NCBI RefSeq assembly: GCF_030653755.1
Contig: NZ_JAURYU010000054.1
Coordinates: 1-58,868 of the forward strand
Length of the DNA: 58,868 nt
Direction of reading: 5' to 3'
Origin: Methylotenera sp.
Lineage (GTDB): Bacteria; Pseudomonadota; Gammaproteobacteria; Burkholderiales; Methylophilaceae
Shown piece by piece: positions 9,245 to 19,696 of the stretch. A model generated the notes under the pieces. The model had not been told where the DNA came from. It made no database searches and saw only the letters and a program-made list of their open reading frames with translations. Position 1 is the first letter of the stretch, and each line of letters begins with the position of its first letter. A program made the position numbers and the translations under genes.

Positions 9245-9372
9245 TGAACTTCCTCCAACAGAATTAAATAATCTATTCAACACATATCATGCCAAGGCCA
9301 TCACCCAAAGCTGGATAATGCAAGCTTGTGGCAATCCCGCGTAACACCGCCACAGGGTTGCAGAAACAGCTT

Positions 9373-10020
9373 TTAAAGCATTAACCCTTGTTTTTCGATA
9401 AATTGCACAATCTCTTCTAAACCTAGTCCATCTTTTAAGTTGGTAAAAATGAATGGGCGTTCACCACGCATACGTTTAGCATCTCTATCCATCACTTCTA
9501 GCGATGCACCTACCATGGGGGCTAAATCGATTTTATTAATGACTAACAAATCTGATTTAGTAATGCCAGGGCCGCCTTTGCGCGGTATTTTTTCACCCGC
9601 GGCAACGTCAATCACATAAATCGTGAGGTCTGATAACTCTGGGCTAAAGGTGGCGGCTAAATTATCACCACCACTTTCTACAAAGACAATATCCAGCGTT
9701 TTAAAGCGTTTGCTTAATTGCGCAACGGCCTCTAAATTCATCGAGGCATCTTCACGGATTGCAGTATGTGGGCAACCGCCAGTTTCGACCCCAATAATAC
9801 GTTCTGGCTCAAGAGCTTCGTTTCTTGTTAAAAACTCCGCATCTTCTTTGGTGTAAATATCATTGGTGACCACGGCAATGTTATACACATCTCTCAACCG
9901 TTTACATAAAGATAAGGTGAGTGCTGTTTTACCTGAGCCTACAGGCCCACCAATGCCAACACGTAATGGCTCTCGATAAGTTGATTCTTGTGTAGTTTGA
10001 TTTTGCATAGTAGGGTTCAT
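9373..10020 (-). CDS. ureG: Urease accessory GTPase UreG
   Basis: 215 residues, about the normal length. The P-loop [13 protein letters not shown] is near residue 23, followed by the family motifs [32 protein letters not shown] (with the metal-binding CPH) and the guanine-binding VINKIDLAP. UreG hydrolyses GTP to drive nickel delivery into apo-urease together with UreE, UreF and UreD. Its start overlaps the ureF stop by 4 nt, indicating coupled translation. An 128-bp gap separates it from hupE. Confidence 0.97.
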   Translation of the reverse strand: MNPTMQNQTTQESTYREPLRVGIGGPVGSGKTALTLSLCKRLRDVYNIAVVTNDIYTKEDAEFLTRNEALEPERIIGVETGGCPHTAIREDASMNLEAVAQLSKRFKTLDIVFVESGGDNLAATFSPELSDLTIYVIDVAAGEKIPRKGGPGITKSDLLVINKIDLAPMVGASLEVMDRDAKRMRGERPFIFTNLKDGLGLEEIVQFIEKQGLML

Positions 10021-10709
10021 GATCTAAATAGTCTTGTATATTGAGTTTCGTGTAAGCACCCTGCGATACTTAACAGCGGATTAAAATTGCTGATTTTCTC
10101 TTCTGGTAAAGTAAGTGCATCTGCAACGACTTGTGGCAAGCGCGCGCCTAAGGCCAGCAGTATCTTTTGCCCTGCCACTTGCCCTAGTGGAACTGTTTTC
10201 ATTGCTGCGCTCACCTGATTTTCTAACCATCCCCAACTATAGCCGTGCAACATATCACGTGCTGAAATTTCCCAATATTGCGCAATGGCAGCATATACCG
10301 TAGGGAATGCGGGCTGATTCAAGTGATTCAGTTTTTGTAAAAAATCAGCGGGTAAACTTTGTAAATCATTGAGCAAGCGGCACAGTGAATAGCCCATCTG
10401 ATGCATTTCAGCTAAGGCTTCAGAGGTATCGCGTCCTGCCAAATAAAAGTCATTCCACGCACTAACTTCATCCATATTCTGGTGTTGCCATGCTTGATAA
10501 AGTCGATGAAGAATTGGCAACTCAAAACTGCGCTGATAGCTATTTAATACATCGCCTATCCAGACCATTGCACTGTTTAAATCTTTCACATCCCCTGACT
10601 CAATCGCCCACTCTAACCCTTGTGAGTAACTGTAAGCACCCACAGGCAACATTGGGCTTGCCAACTGCAGTAAACGGCTCAGCGACAGGTTGCTGCAAGG
10701 ATTATCCAC
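10017..10709 (-). CDS. ureF: Urease accessory protein UreF
   Basis: 230 residues, all-helical. It carries the family start [23 protein letters not shown] and the conserved [21 protein letters not shown] segment. UreF acts as the bridge between UreD-bound apo-urease and UreG during activation. It overlaps ureE by 8 nt upstream and ureG by 4 nt downstream, within a tightly packed run of accessory genes. Confidence 0.96.
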   Translation of the reverse strand: MDNPCSNLSLSRLLQLASPMLPVGAYSYSQGLEWAIESGDVKDLNSAMVWIGDVLNSYQRSFELPILHRLYQAWQHQNMDEVSAWNDFYLAGRDTSEALAEMHQMGYSLCRLLNDLQSLPADFLQKLNHLNQPAFPTVYAAIAQYWEISARDMLHGYSWGWLENQVSAAMKTVPLGQVAGQKILLALGARLPQVVADALTLPEEKISNFNPLLSIAGCLHETQYTRLFRS

Positions 10710-11196
10710 GTTGGCTCATCCTTGCAAGGGGTCGCAAGCTAGCGACGCTATCGTCATCATGACCATGTCTATGACCGCCTCCATAGGCACCAGCCTCTGG
10801 CTCAAATGCAGATAGATGTTCAATGACGTTCAGCGATAAACCAAGCAACATTTCTTTGAGTACATAATCTTGTTCTAACCGAATCCAGCCATCGCCAATT
10901 TGCAATGGTACATGTCGGTTTCCTAAGTGATAAGCAGCCGCCATCAGTGACTTAGTGGTTTTAGCCGTGACATCATAAACAGCTTCTTTAGCCGCTACTA
11001 CTTGCACCAGTAATCCACATTCAGATTGCAAGATGTCGCCACCTCTTAATATGGTGCCGCGCTCCAAATAAAGCGCACCTTCTCGGCCTGATCTTAATGA
11101 AACTCGTAATCGACTTTTTTGCCTTAATTCGTAAGGCAGCTCAAGATAATCATCAATTTGATCTGCGACGGATACTCGTTGTGTAAAATTTATCAT
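10702..11196 (-). CDS. ureE: Urease nickel metallochaperone UreE
   Basis: 164 residues. The N-terminal beta domain contains SLRSGREGALYLERGTILRGGD, and the C-terminal ferredoxin-like domain contains YHLGNRHVPLQIG with the conserved nickel-binding His. The tail holds a short metal-binding stretch (GGGHRHGHDDD), less extensive than the long poly-His tails of some UreE proteins. It binds nickel and passes it to UreG. Nine bases separate it from ureC. Confidence 0.96.
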   Translation of the reverse strand: MINFTQRVSVADQIDDYLELPYELRQKSRLRVSLRSGREGALYLERGTILRGGDILQSECGLLVQVVAAKEAVYDVTAKTTKSLMAAAYHLGNRHVPLQIGDGWIRLEQDYVLKEMLLGLSLNVIEHLSAFEPEAGAYGGGHRHGHDDDSVASLRPLARMSQRG

Positions 11197-11205
11197 TAGT
11201 ATGTA

Positions 11206-12909
11206 TTAAAACAAAAAGTATCGCTGCGCCATTGGAAGCTCACTGGCAGGTTCACAAGATAAATCCAACCCATCTGCACGCACCATATAAGTTTCTGGGT
11301 CTACATCAATAACAGGTAGCCAGTCGTTATGAATCATATCTTTTTTATTAATATTGCGTGTGCTGCTCACTGGTACTAGCGTTTTTTGTAAGCCTAATGC
11401 AGCTATTTCGGGGTTGTGTAATGCCGCCTTGGAGACAAAAGTCACTGATGTTTTCAAACCACCGCCAAAGGCACCAAACATAGGTCGATAGTGGACAGGT
11501 TGCGGGGTTGGAATAGAAGCGTTTGGGTCGCCCATGGCAGCAGCAGCGATCATGCCACCTTTCAAAATTGTAGATGGTTTTACGCCAAAAAAGGCTGGGC
11601 GCCAAAGCACCAAATCGGCCAATTTACCAACAGCGATAGAACCCACCGTATCGGCAACACCATGTGTGATCGCAGGGTTAATCGTATATTTCGCGATATA
11701 CCGTTTTACACGGAAGTTATCATGCTCAGCGCTATCTTCAGCAAGGGGGCCACGCTGCATTTTCATTTTATGCGCGGTTTGCCATGTACGAATAATGACC
11801 TCACCCACCCGGCCCATAGCCTGAGAGTCTGATGACATCATCGAAAAACCACCTAAATCATGCAATATATCTTCTGCGGCAATCGTTTCACGTCGTATTC
11901 TGCTTTCAGCAAACGCAATATCTTCAGCGATTGCTGGATCTAAATGATGGCAAACCATGAGCATATCTAAATGCTCATCAATGGTATTCACTGTAAATGG
12001 TCGTGTTGGGTTGGTAGATGAGGGCAATACATTGAGGTAGCCCGCTGCTTTAATAATGTCTGGCGCATGCCCGCCACCCGCACCTTCGGTATGAAAAGTA
12101 TGAATAGTGCGGCCTTTAAACGCAGCGATTGTGGTCTCAACAAAACCAGACTCATTCAATGTGTCTGAATGAATCGCCACTTGAACATCCATCTCTTCTG
12201 CAACGTTTAAGCAATTATCAATGGCCGCGGGCGTCGTTCCCCAGTCTTCATGCAGTTTTAGGCCGATGACACCAGCCCTTACCTGCTCACGCAGTGGCTC
12301 TGGCACACTGACGTTCCCTTTGCCAAAAAAACCGAGATTCATCGGAAATGCATCTGCGGCTTGTAACATGCGATGGATATGCCAAGGGCCTGGCGTACAA
12401 GTGGTTGCAAAGGTGCCTGTTGCGGGGCCTGTGCCACCACCTAACATAGTGGTGACGCCTGACATCAAAGCCTCTTCTATTTGCTGTGGGCAAATAAAAT
12501 GAATATGGCTATCAATACCGCCTGCGGTGATGATCATGCCTTCACCTGCAATAATCTCAGTGCCTGCGCCGATAGGAATGGTCACCGCTGACTGAATATC
12601 AGGATTACCCGCTTTACCAATCGCAGAAATACGGCCATTTTTAATGCCGATATCGGCTTTTACAATACCCCAGTGGTCAATAATCAGCGCATTGGTGATG
12701 ACAGTATCAGCGACTTCATGCGCGCACAATTGGCTTTGCCCCATGCCATCACGAATCACTTTACCGCCGCCAAACTTCACCTCTTCGCCATAGAGCGTAT
12801 AGTCTTTTTCTACCTCCACCCATAGTGCTGTGTCGGCTAATCGAACACGGTCACCCATAGTAGGGCCAAACATTTCGGCATATGCCCGCTTATCTATATT
12901 GACACTCAT
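11206..12909 (-). CDS. ureC: Urease catalytic alpha subunit UreC
   Basis: 567 residues, the standard length. All active-site elements are present: HIH at about 135-137, the carbamylated Lys in GLKLHEDWG (about 218), His in AIHSDT (247) and [11 protein letters not shown] (273), the flap pair Cys-His in MVCHHLDP (320-321), and Asp in SSDSQAMGR (361). It hydrolyses urea to ammonia and carbamate at a bis-nickel centre in the cytoplasm. It overlaps ureB by 4 nt. Nothing suggests loss of function. Confidence 0.98.
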   Translation of the reverse strand: MSVNIDKRAYAEMFGPTMGDRVRLADTALWVEVEKDYTLYGEEVKFGGGKVIRDGMGQSQLCAHEVADTVITNALIIDHWGIVKADIGIKNGRISAIGKAGNPDIQSAVTIPIGAGTEIIAGEGMIITAGGIDSHIHFICPQQIEEALMSGVTTMLGGGTGPATGTFATTCTPGPWHIHRMLQAADAFPMNLGFFGKGNVSVPEPLREQVRAGVIGLKLHEDWGTTPAAIDNCLNVAEEMDVQVAIHSDTLNESGFVETTIAAFKGRTIHTFHTEGAGGGHAPDIIKAAGYLNVLPSSTNPTRPFTVNTIDEHLDMLMVCHHLDPAIAEDIAFAESRIRRETIAAEDILHDLGGFSMMSSDSQAMGRVGEVIIRTWQTAHKMKMQRGPLAEDSAEHDNFRVKRYIAKYTINPAITHGVADTVGSIAVGKLADLVLWRPAFFGVKPSTILKGGMIAAAAMGDPNASIPTPQPVHYRPMFGAFGGGLKTSVTFVSKAALHNPEIAALGLQKTLVPVSSTRNINKKDMIHNDWLPVIDVDPETYMVRADGLDLSCEPASELPMAQRYFLF

Positions 12910-13211
12910 AACGCTCCCATCACTTTCCCAGCAAAACCATAGACTTTTCTGTCACCGCCTAAGGCAACCAATTGCACAGTGCGCGTTTGTCCTGGTTCAA
13001 AACGAACAGCAGTTCCCGCAGCAATGTCTAAGCGGAAACCGTAAGCGGCTTGCCTATCAAAGATTAACGCTTCGTTGGTTTCAAAAAAATGATAGTGTGA
13101 GCCCACCTGAATCGGTCGGTCACCTTGATTAGCAACATCTAGCGTTTGCGTTTGGCGATTTTCATTGAGCAATATATTGCCTTTTGCAATTTTCATTTCA
13201 CCTGGAATCAT
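12906..13211 (-). CDS. ureB: Urease beta subunit UreB
   Basis: 101 residues. It begins [19 protein letters not shown] and carries the family core [19 protein letters not shown] and [19 protein letters not shown]. It is a structural subunit of the three-polypeptide (UreABC) urease, not the fused UreAB type. Its stop overlaps the ureC start, while an 83-bp gap separates it from ureA. Confidence 0.97.
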   Translation of the reverse strand: MIPGEMKIAKGNILLNENRQTQTLDVANQGDRPIQVGSHYHFFETNEALIFDRQAAYGFRLDIAAGTAVRFEPGQTRTVQLVALGGDRKVYGFAGKVMGAL

Positions 13212-13294
13212 ATTTGTTCTCTCAAGCCTTTAAAGGGAGCTTAAACAATCACGCTATACATCGCGTGCGCTTGTAACTCGTACCGTTGTTAAAG

Positions 13295-13597
13295 TTATGG
13301 AATGGGCTGATGCACCGTCACGAGCTTAGTACCATCTGGAAAAGTCGCTTCAATTTGAATATCAGGAATCATCTCTGGAATGCCTTCCATGACATCATCT
13401 CTGGTTAATAAAGTGGCGCCATAGCTCATTAGCTCTGCTACGGTGCGGCCGTCGCGGGCACCTTCCATAATCGCCGCACTAATGTAGGCGATTGATTCTG
13501 GATAATTGAGTTTTAATCCGCGGGCTTTTCTTCGCTCGGCAAGTAATGCGGCTGTAAAAATCAGTAATTTATCTTTTTCGCGTGGTGTTAATTCCAT
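13295..13597 (-). CDS. ureA: Urease gamma subunit UreA
   Basis: 100 residues. It starts [19 protein letters not shown], with the conserved [21 protein letters not shown] and the C-terminal [17 protein letters not shown]. It is the smallest structural urease subunit. It lies between ureD (83 bp upstream) and ureB. The ureD-ureA gap holds a small inverted repeat CTAGTT-AAAC-AACTAG that has no clear role. Confidence 0.97.
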   Translation of the reverse strand: MELTPREKDKLLIFTAALLAERRKARGLKLNYPESIAYISAAIMEGARDGRTVAELMSYGATLLTRDDVMEGIPEMIPDIQIEATFPDGTKLVTVHQPIP

Positions 13598-13680
13598 GAG
13601 TAAGCTTTCATATCAGTGCCATATCTAGTTAAACAACTAGCTTGATTATTTTCAGATAATTCTTTTCAAGATAATCATCT

Positions 13681-14565
13681 TCAAGTATTCCAGATTCTAG
13701 GCCGTGCAGCCTCGCGCTGACCATACCAAGGTCGCAATATCATCCATAACTGCTCAAAATAATGTCGGGCACTCTGTGCTGACTGTCCAACATATCGTGC
13801 GACAAAAATTTCAGGTAGTGCTGTCACTCCATATTTTGCTTTGCCATCTATCGTTAAGTTGGGTTGCAAATCACGGCAACTATTTAATAATGCAGTTGGG
13901 AGCGCATGCGCAGCAATCACAAAAGTAGCATTCACTGCATTTCCACCCAAGCCAATGATAGATTGCAACAGCGGTGTTTCTTGGTCTAAACAGGCACGCT
14001 CATTCCAAATGAGCTTACCTTCTCTACGTATGGTCATCGATTGCTGTAACTCACCGCTGTCCCAACGCTCACCTTGTGCTTGTCGCCCAAAACACAGGAT
14101 ATCCCATCCTGCATATTTAGCATTTTTGCTTAAGTTAACCTGTGCAGAAAAACGCACTTTTGAGCCATTAAACAAGATATTTTCTTGAGGTAACCACTCA
14201 TAACAAGCGTCATCTTTAATCTCAAATGCTAGATGCTGGCTTGCCACTGAGCCATTGGCTTTGTACCATTTACCAGCGCCAGGCGTGGTTAGCAATACAT
14301 GTGCACGTTGCACTAAATTCACATTCAGCGTCAGTTGGTCGCCACCTGCCACGCCACCTGGTGGATGCACAATCACCCCATGACAAACGTCTGCACCTTC
14401 TGGATACAATGTTTTTTGTATCACCAGCGGGCCAATATGCTGTTTTTTTTCTAACCAAGTACGCAAATGATTTGAGTTAAACGATAAATCAAGTTGCGCC
14501 AGCCAACTTCGTGGTGCAGCCCCTTGATCTATAGACAAAACTTTACATACATCATCAACCATCAA
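13681..14565 (-). CDS. ureD: Urease accessory protein UreD
   Basis: 294 residues. Family motifs are GPLVIQKTLYPEG, the HPPGGVAGGDQL core (strongly conserved) and TTPGAGKWYK. UreD is the scaffold through which UreF and UreG reach apo-urease. Its start overlaps the stop of urtE by 4 nt, physically tying the urease genes to the urea transporter operon. The start could be either of two adjacent ATG codons. Confidence 0.96.
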   Translation of the reverse strand: MMVDDVCKVLSIDQGAAPRSWLAQLDLSFNSNHLRTWLEKKQHIGPLVIQKTLYPEGADVCHGVIVHPPGGVAGGDQLTLNVNLVQRAHVLLTTPGAGKWYKANGSVASQHLAFEIKDDACYEWLPQENILFNGSKVRFSAQVNLSKNAKYAGWDILCFGRQAQGERWDSGELQQSMTIRREGKLIWNERACLDQETPLLQSIIGLGGNAVNATFVIAAHALPTALLNSCRDLQPNLTIDGKAKYGVTALPEIFVARYVGQSAQSARHYFEQLWMILRPWYGQREAARPRIWNT

Positions 14566-15251
14566 ACTGATAAATAACCTTTAATTTTTGCGGCATCGAC
14601 TTCACCGCGTTTATCTTCGTGAATAAACTTACCTTTATCAATCACAATAATGCGATCAGCGACCTCCATGGTGAAGCTTAATACTTGCTCGGATACGATA
14701 ATGGTAATTTCACGCATCTTTCTAATTTCGTTTAATACCCTCGCAATATCTTTAATAATGGAAGGTTGAATCCCTTCAGTAGGCTCATCTAAAAGCAGCA
14801 CTTTTGGATTAGTCACCAACGCGCGTGCAATTGCCAGCTGCTGTTGCTGTCCGCCTGAAAGATTACCACCCTTACGCTTACGCATATCGTATAACACTGG
14901 GAAAAGTGCATAAATATCTTCAGGAATCTCACGCGTCTTTGATTTTTCTAAACCAGTTTCTATATTCTCTTGCACCGTCATGCTAGGGAAAATCATACGG
15001 CCTTGTGGCACATAAGCCAAGCCTTTAGCCACACGCTGATAGCTATCGTTGCCTTGTAAATCAACACCATCAACCACCGCTTTATTACTTTTGCTTGGCA
15101 AAATACCCATCAGCGATTTAAACAATGTGGTTTTACCCATGCCGTTTCGCCCCATAATGGCGAGTGTTTCATTTTTTTCAGCTTTAAAATTCAGGCCATG
15201 AATCACCTGGCTTTGCCCATAACTGACTTGCAAATTCTCAATTTCAAACAT
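14562..15251 (-). CDS. urtE: Urea ABC transporter ATPase UrtE
   Basis: 229-residue ABC ATPase of the branched-chain amino-acid/urea class. It has Walker A GRNGMGKTTL, signature LSGGQQQQLAIARAL, Walker B VLLLDEPTEGIQPS and a His-substituted switch region (IIVSEQVLS). EGIQPS after Walker B is characteristic of UrtE. It powers urea import together with UrtD. It sits last in the transporter block and is translationally coupled to ureD. Confidence 0.95.
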   Translation of the reverse strand: MFEIENLQVSYGQSQVIHGLNFKAEKNETLAIMGRNGMGKTTLFKSLMGILPSKSNKAVVDGVDLQGNDSYQRVAKGLAYVPQGRMIFPSMTVQENIETGLEKSKTREIPEDIYALFPVLYDMRKRKGGNLSGGQQQQLAIARALVTNPKVLLLDEPTEGIQPSIIKDIARVLNEIRKMREITIIVSEQVLSFTMEVADRIIVIDKGKFIHEDKRGEVDAAKIKGYLSV

Positions 15252-15361
15252 GATGATCTCCTATCAGCATCGATGCATTCAACTTTTTCAATAGCATCGG
15301 ATTAATATTGCTTAATAAATGCAGTCCTGTGAATCCTTGTCATTTAGTGAACCCGACTAAT

Positions 15362-16105
15362 TTAATGCCCCAAATACACTTCAATGACTTTTTCGTCGGC
15401 CTGCACTTTATCCATGGGGCCTTCAGCAAGGATTTTGCCCTGATGCAACACGGTCACTTTATGTGCAATTTTCTTCACAAACTCCATATCATGCTCAATC
15501 ACAATCACCGCACGATTTTGGCATATACGATTAAGCAAATCAGCGGTTTGATCACGCTCCTTAGCGCTCATGCCAGCCACAGGCTCATCTAGCATAAGCA
15601 ATTCAGGGTCCTGCATTAACAACATGCCGATTTCCAACCATTGCTTTTGCCCATGGCTAAGCAATGCGGCTTCCATCTCTAAAAAGTCACTTAGCATAAT
15701 CTCAGCAGCAATCTTCATCACTTGAGACCTGACCACTTCAGTACGTTTAAACAAGAGGCTACCCCACACGCCACGACCTTTAGGATAAGAAACCTCCAGA
15801 TTTTGATAAACGCTTAAATTCTCATAGATGGAAGGCGTTTGGAATTTACGCCCAACCCCTGCGCGCACGATTTCATGTTCTGAAAGCTTAGTGAGTTCTT
15901 TATTCATGAACTTAATCGAGCCAGAGGTTGATTTAGTTTTCCCACAAATTAAATCCAGCACTGTGGTTTTACCTGCGCCATTTGGCCCAATCACTACCCT
16001 TAGCTCGTTTTTATCAATATAAAAGGTTAAATTATCTACGGCTTTAAATCCGTCAAAAGACACTGTTAAGTCTTCAACAGCTAGCACAAAGTCTGTGTTG
16101 CTCAT
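15362..16105 (-). CDS. urtD: Urea ABC transporter ATPase UrtD
   Basis: 247-residue ABC ATPase. It has Walker A GPNGAGKTTVLDLICGK, signature LSHGQKQWLEIGMLL (the UrtD-type variant), Walker B LLMLDEPVAGMS and switch VIEHDMEFV. It overlaps urtC by 4 nt. The 110-bp gap to urtE shows no terminator. Confidence 0.95.
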   Translation of the reverse strand: MSNTDFVLAVEDLTVSFDGFKAVDNLTFYIDKNELRVVIGPNGAGKTTVLDLICGKTKSTSGSIKFMNKELTKLSEHEIVRAGVGRKFQTPSIYENLSVYQNLEVSYPKGRGVWGSLLFKRTEVVRSQVMKIAAEIMLSDFLEMEAALLSHGQKQWLEIGMLLMQDPELLMLDEPVAGMSAKERDQTADLLNRICQNRAVIVIEHDMEFVKKIAHKVTVLHQGKILAEGPMDKVQADEKVIEVYLGH

Positions 16106-17277
16106 GCTTTTGCTCCTATCTCTTCAGCGTTAACCGGGGTTGCACTCGTTTCTGCTACAGGTTTTTCATCTTCATAAATCTTGTTGAGAAACTTGATTTT
16201 TCTTGCATATTTATCCCACAACCCTGCAATACCATTCGGGAAAAACATCACAACCGCCATAAACAAACCGCCCATCAAGAACAACCACAACTCAGGATAA
16301 GTTTCGGAGAAAAAGGTTTTACCGTAGTTAACCAACAGCGTGCCATACACCGCACCGATTAAAGAAGCTCTACCGCCCACCGCTGCAAAAATCACCATTT
16401 CAATCGAAGGTACAATCCCTACAAAAGAAGGTGACATAAAACCAACCTGCAACGTAAACATGGCACCGCCAACCGCAGAGATCATGGCAGCCACACAGAA
16501 AATAAATATCTTAAAGTCTGATACATCATAGCCAGAGAAACGCACGCGCTCCTCTTTGTCTCTCATTGCTAACAACAACATCCCAAACTTACTACTCAAG
16601 ATATAACGTGAAAGGAAAATGCTACCGAACAACAAAATACCGTTCAAATAGTAAAGAATATATTTAGCAGTATCAGTACGTGTATCCCATCCTAAAACTG
16701 TTTTCAGGTCGGTAATGCCGTTAACGCCGCCTGTTAAACCTTGTTGGCCTACAATCAATATGCTCAGAATTAAAGCAATTGCCTGCGTAATGATGGCAAA
16801 GTACACACCACCTACACGACGTTTAAACATGGCAAAGCCAATTAAGTAAGCAAATGCAGCGGGTATGACAAGGATGGCAATAATGGTGAGCGTTAAGCTA
16901 TTGAACGGCTCCCAAAACCATGGAATAGCGGTTAACTGATTCCAATCCATAAAGTCTGGAATACCTGGCGTCGTTTGAATTTTAGTGCTGATAGGGTCTG
17001 ATGCCTCCAGCTTCATGAACATCGCCATGCCATAACCACCTAAACCAAAGAAGATACCTTGCCCTAAGCTTAAAATACCGCCGTTACCCCACAACAACAC
17101 CAAACTCACCGCCACAAAGGCATAAGTGAGGTATTTACCCACTAAATTTAACCTAAAAATATCCACACCAACTGGCAAAATAATAAAGATAAGCGCGGCA
17201 AGCATGGCAAGGCCAAATGCACCTTGCTTACCTCCTATCAAATTGCTTGATACTATCTTTTTCAACATGGTATTCAT
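16102..17277 (-). CDS. urtC: Urea ABC transporter permease UrtC
   Basis: 391-residue LivM-class permease with about ten hydrophobic segments. The family stretches LWGNGGILSLGQGIFFGLGGYGMAM and VGGRASLIGAVYGTLLVNYGKT are present. The cytoplasmic C-terminal tail is rich in Lys/Glu. It forms the inner-membrane channel with UrtB. Urt and short-chain-amide (Fmd) transporters are close relatives, so amides may be co-substrates. Confidence 0.94.
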   Translation of the reverse strand: MNTMLKKIVSSNLIGGKQGAFGLAMLAALIFIILPVGVDIFRLNLVGKYLTYAFVAVSLVLLWGNGGILSLGQGIFFGLGGYGMAMFMKLEASDPISTKIQTTPGIPDFMDWNQLTAIPWFWEPFNSLTLTIIAILVIPAAFAYLIGFAMFKRRVGGVYFAIITQAIALILSILIVGQQGLTGGVNGITDLKTVLGWDTRTDTAKYILYYLNGILLFGSIFLSRYILSSKFGMLLLAMRDKEERVRFSGYDVSDFKIFIFCVAAMISAVGGAMFTLQVGFMSPSFVGIVPSIEMVIFAAVGGRASLIGAVYGTLLVNYGKTFFSETYPELWLFLMGGLFMAVVMFFPNGIAGLWDKYARKIKFLNKIYEDEKPVAETSATPVNAEEIGAKA

Positions 17278-17291
17278 TGCTGTTCTCCTTA

Positions 17292-18209
17292 TTATTTACG
17301 CAACTTGGAAGCAAACAAACCTTCTGGTTTCAACATTAAAATTCCAACGATCACCAGTAAAGTTGATACTTTGCCCATAGAGCTAGACATGAAGAACTGT
17401 AATATTGATTGTGCCTGTGCAATACCAAAGGCTGAGGCAATCGTACCCATCAAACTTGCAGCGCCACCAAACACCACGACCATAAAGCTATCTACAATGT
17501 ATAGCGTTCCTGTGGTTGGGCCTGTTGATGCAATCGTTGTAAACGCTGCACCTGCAATCCCTGCAATACCGCAACCCAAAGCAAACGTTACACGGTCTAC
17601 TTTTTGTGTATTAATCCCTACAGCACCAGCCATCACTCGGTTTTGCACGGTTGCACGGACACGTAAACCCCAGCGCGAGCGGAACATAAACAAATAAACA
17701 CCAGCAGTGACTACCATGGCTAACACCATCACAAATACACCGTTGATTGGAATATCAATATCAGGCGTTGGATTAAATGAACCTAACATCCATTCAGGTA
17801 ATTCAGCACTGACTTCTTTTGCGCCAAAGGTAGAACGGAAAATTTGTTGCATCACTAAGCTCAACCCCCAAGTAGCCAACAAAGTATCTAATGGCCGTTT
17901 ATAGAGATGCCGTATCATGATGAATTCAACAAAATAACCCGCTGCAAATGCGAGGATAAACGCGATGAGAATCGCAAAAACAAAGTAATAACTCACAAAT
18001 CCATAAGTCACAGCCACTTTAGAAATCATGACAGTGGTATAAGCACCAATGGCCATAAATTCACCGTGGGCCATGTTAATCACACCCATTTGTCCAAAAA
18101 TAATTGCGAGACCTAAGGCCATAAGTAGCAACACTGTAAACATGCTCAGGCCAGAAAAACCCTGCATCACTACAATATTGCTGATATCTGCTATTGAGTA
18201 ACCAAACAT
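17292..18209 (-). CDS. urtB: Urea ABC transporter permease UrtB
   Basis: 305-residue LivH-class permease with about eight helices. The typical segments GLAIIFGQMGVINMAHGEFMAIGAY and FGGAASLMGTIASAFGIAQAQ are present. It lies 14 bp upstream of urtC, in the same operon. A strong hairpin separates it from urtA. Confidence 0.94.
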   Translation of the reverse strand: MFGYSIADISNIVVMQGFSGLSMFTVLLLMALGLAIIFGQMGVINMAHGEFMAIGAYTTVMISKVAVTYGFVSYYFVFAILIAFILAFAAGYFVEFIMIRHLYKRPLDTLLATWGLSLVMQQIFRSTFGAKEVSAELPEWMLGSFNPTPDIDIPINGVFVMVLAMVVTAGVYLFMFRSRWGLRVRATVQNRVMAGAVGINTQKVDRVTFALGCGIAGIAGAAFTTIASTGPTTGTLYIVDSFMVVVFGGAASLMGTIASAFGIAQAQSILQFFMSSSMGKVSTLLVIVGILMLKPEGLFASKLRK

Positions 18210-18322
18210 ACCGGCCTCCTACATAAATAACGACAGAGAAAACAACACACTTACATTTGCAATGGACAACACCTAAAAGAAAGATGAGCAATGCATTAAC
18301 TTACGCTTAACTTATCCTGCTA

Positions 18323-18353
18323 ATAGCAGCAACTTCTTAGAAGTTGCTGCTAT
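18323..18353 (-). repeat. Intercistronic hairpin between urtA and urtB
   Basis: A perfect inverted repeat: two 15-bp arms (ATAGCAGCAACTTCT and its complement) around one central base. The RNA could form a very stable stem. There is no T tract, so it is more likely an RNA-stability or processing element protecting the 3' end of the urtA message than a full terminator. Binding-protein genes often need more product than their permeases. Confidence 0.75.
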
Positions 18354-18374
18354 CGTTAAGTCACTACGCTACTA

Positions 18375-19619
18375 TTATTGATAACCTTTTGGGAATGGAT
18401 CAGGTTTAATGTAACCAGAGGTGTAAACCACATCGGCTTGACCATCTTTTTTCCATTTACCGATACGTAATTTGGTCGTTAAGTGATGGTTAGCTTCTAC
18501 CGTCACAGAGCCTTCAGGTGCATCTTTAAACACATAGCCAGGCAACGCTGCTTGCACTTTATCTACATCAAAGCTACCAGCACGTTCTACCGCTGCTTTA
18601 TATAACCAAGGACCAAGATAAGCGGCTTGTGTCACATCACCAATCACAGAACTAGGACCCCATTTCTTTTTAAACTCAGCCACAAATTTCTTGTTTTCTG
18701 GTGTATCAATACTTTGGAAATATTTCATTGCTGAATAGAAACCAGCTAAGTTTTCACCGCCAATACCTAATACTTCATCTTCAGTCACTGAAATTGTCAG
18801 CATGGTTTGTTTCGATGAATTTAAACCAGCCGCATTAAGTTGTTTAAACCAAGCTACGTTACTACCACCCACCACCGCTGCATAAATCACATCAGGTTTT
18901 TTTAGTTTGATTTTGTTAATCACTGAGCCGAACTGTGTATCACCCAAGGCAATATACTCTTCACCTACCACCTTACCGCCAAGCTTGTTTTCGATATGCT
19001 TACGGGCAATTTTCATTGAAGTACGTGGCCAGATGTAATCAGAGCCAATCAGATAAAATGATTTTGCATTTTTCTCTTTTTGAATCCAGTCTAAACCAGC
19101 AAGAATTTGCTGTGTCGCTTCTTGACCTGTGTAGAACACATTTTTAGATTGCTCTAGACCTTCGTAGAAAGTTGGGTAAAACAACAAGCCATTTTCTTTT
19201 TCAAACACAGGCAAAGCTGCTTTACGTGATGCTGAAGTCCAGCAACCCATGACCGCTGCCACTTTATCTTTTACTAACAGTTTTTTTGATTTTTCAGCAA
19301 AAGTTGGCCAATCTGAAGCACCATCTTCCTGAATCACTTCAATTTTGCGACCTAAAATACCACCCATCGCATTAATTTGATCAATCGCTAACTTTTCAGC
19401 TTGGATGGAACCTGTTTCACTAATCGCCATGGTGCCAGTAGCTGAGTGCAAAATACCGACTTTCACTGTGGTGTCAGTCACAGCTAACCCTGTTGTATTC
19501 ACTTTAGATGTTGGAAAATCAGCGGCTAATGCATGGTTTGAAATAATACCGGCCGTCAGTAATGCACCCACCAGCGCACCACTTACTTTCATAAAACTAC
19601 GTCTATTCAAGGTACTCAT
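18375..19619 (-). CDS. urtA: Urea/short-chain-amide ABC transporter binding protein UrtA (FmdD-like)
   Basis: 414 residues. The N terminus has a twin-arginine-like signal (NRRSFMKVSGALVGALL, cleavage after ALA), followed by a type I periplasmic binding-protein fold (VKVGILHSATGTMAISE, EDGASDWPTFAEKSKKLL, GCWTSASRKAALPVFE). These match the urea-binding UrtA branch. In M. methylotrophus the equivalent protein FmdD serves short-chain amides and urea, so the substrate range here may include formamide and acetamide. It lies between FmdB and UrtB in one co-oriented series. Confidence 0.93.
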   Translation of the reverse strand: MSTLNRRSFMKVSGALVGALLTAGIISNHALAADFPTSKVNTTGLAVTDTTVKVGILHSATGTMAISETGSIQAEKLAIDQINAMGGILGRKIEVIQEDGASDWPTFAEKSKKLLVKDKVAAVMGCWTSASRKAALPVFEKENGLLFYPTFYEGLEQSKNVFYTGQEATQQILAGLDWIQKEKNAKSFYLIGSDYIWPRTSMKIARKHIENKLGGKVVGEEYIALGDTQFGSVINKIKLKKPDVIYAAVVGGSNVAWFKQLNAAGLNSSKQTMLTISVTEDEVLGIGGENLAGFYSAMKYFQSIDTPENKKFVAEFKKKWGPSSVIGDVTQAAYLGPWLYKAAVERAGSFDVDKVQAALPGYVFKDAPEGSVTVEANHHLTTKLRIGKWKKDGQADVVYTSGYIKPDPFPKGYQ

Positions 19620-19696
19620 TGCTGTATCTCCTCATTGAAAATAAAATTAAAACTACTGAATAAAACTTTAAAAAATAAAACGTTAAAAATGACGGG

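Noticed and set aside
11348-12502. Several frames of 60-110 codons antisense to, or out of frame with, ureC
   Set aside because: They lie wholly inside ureC, whose active-site residues are all intact; composition is that of a shadow frame.
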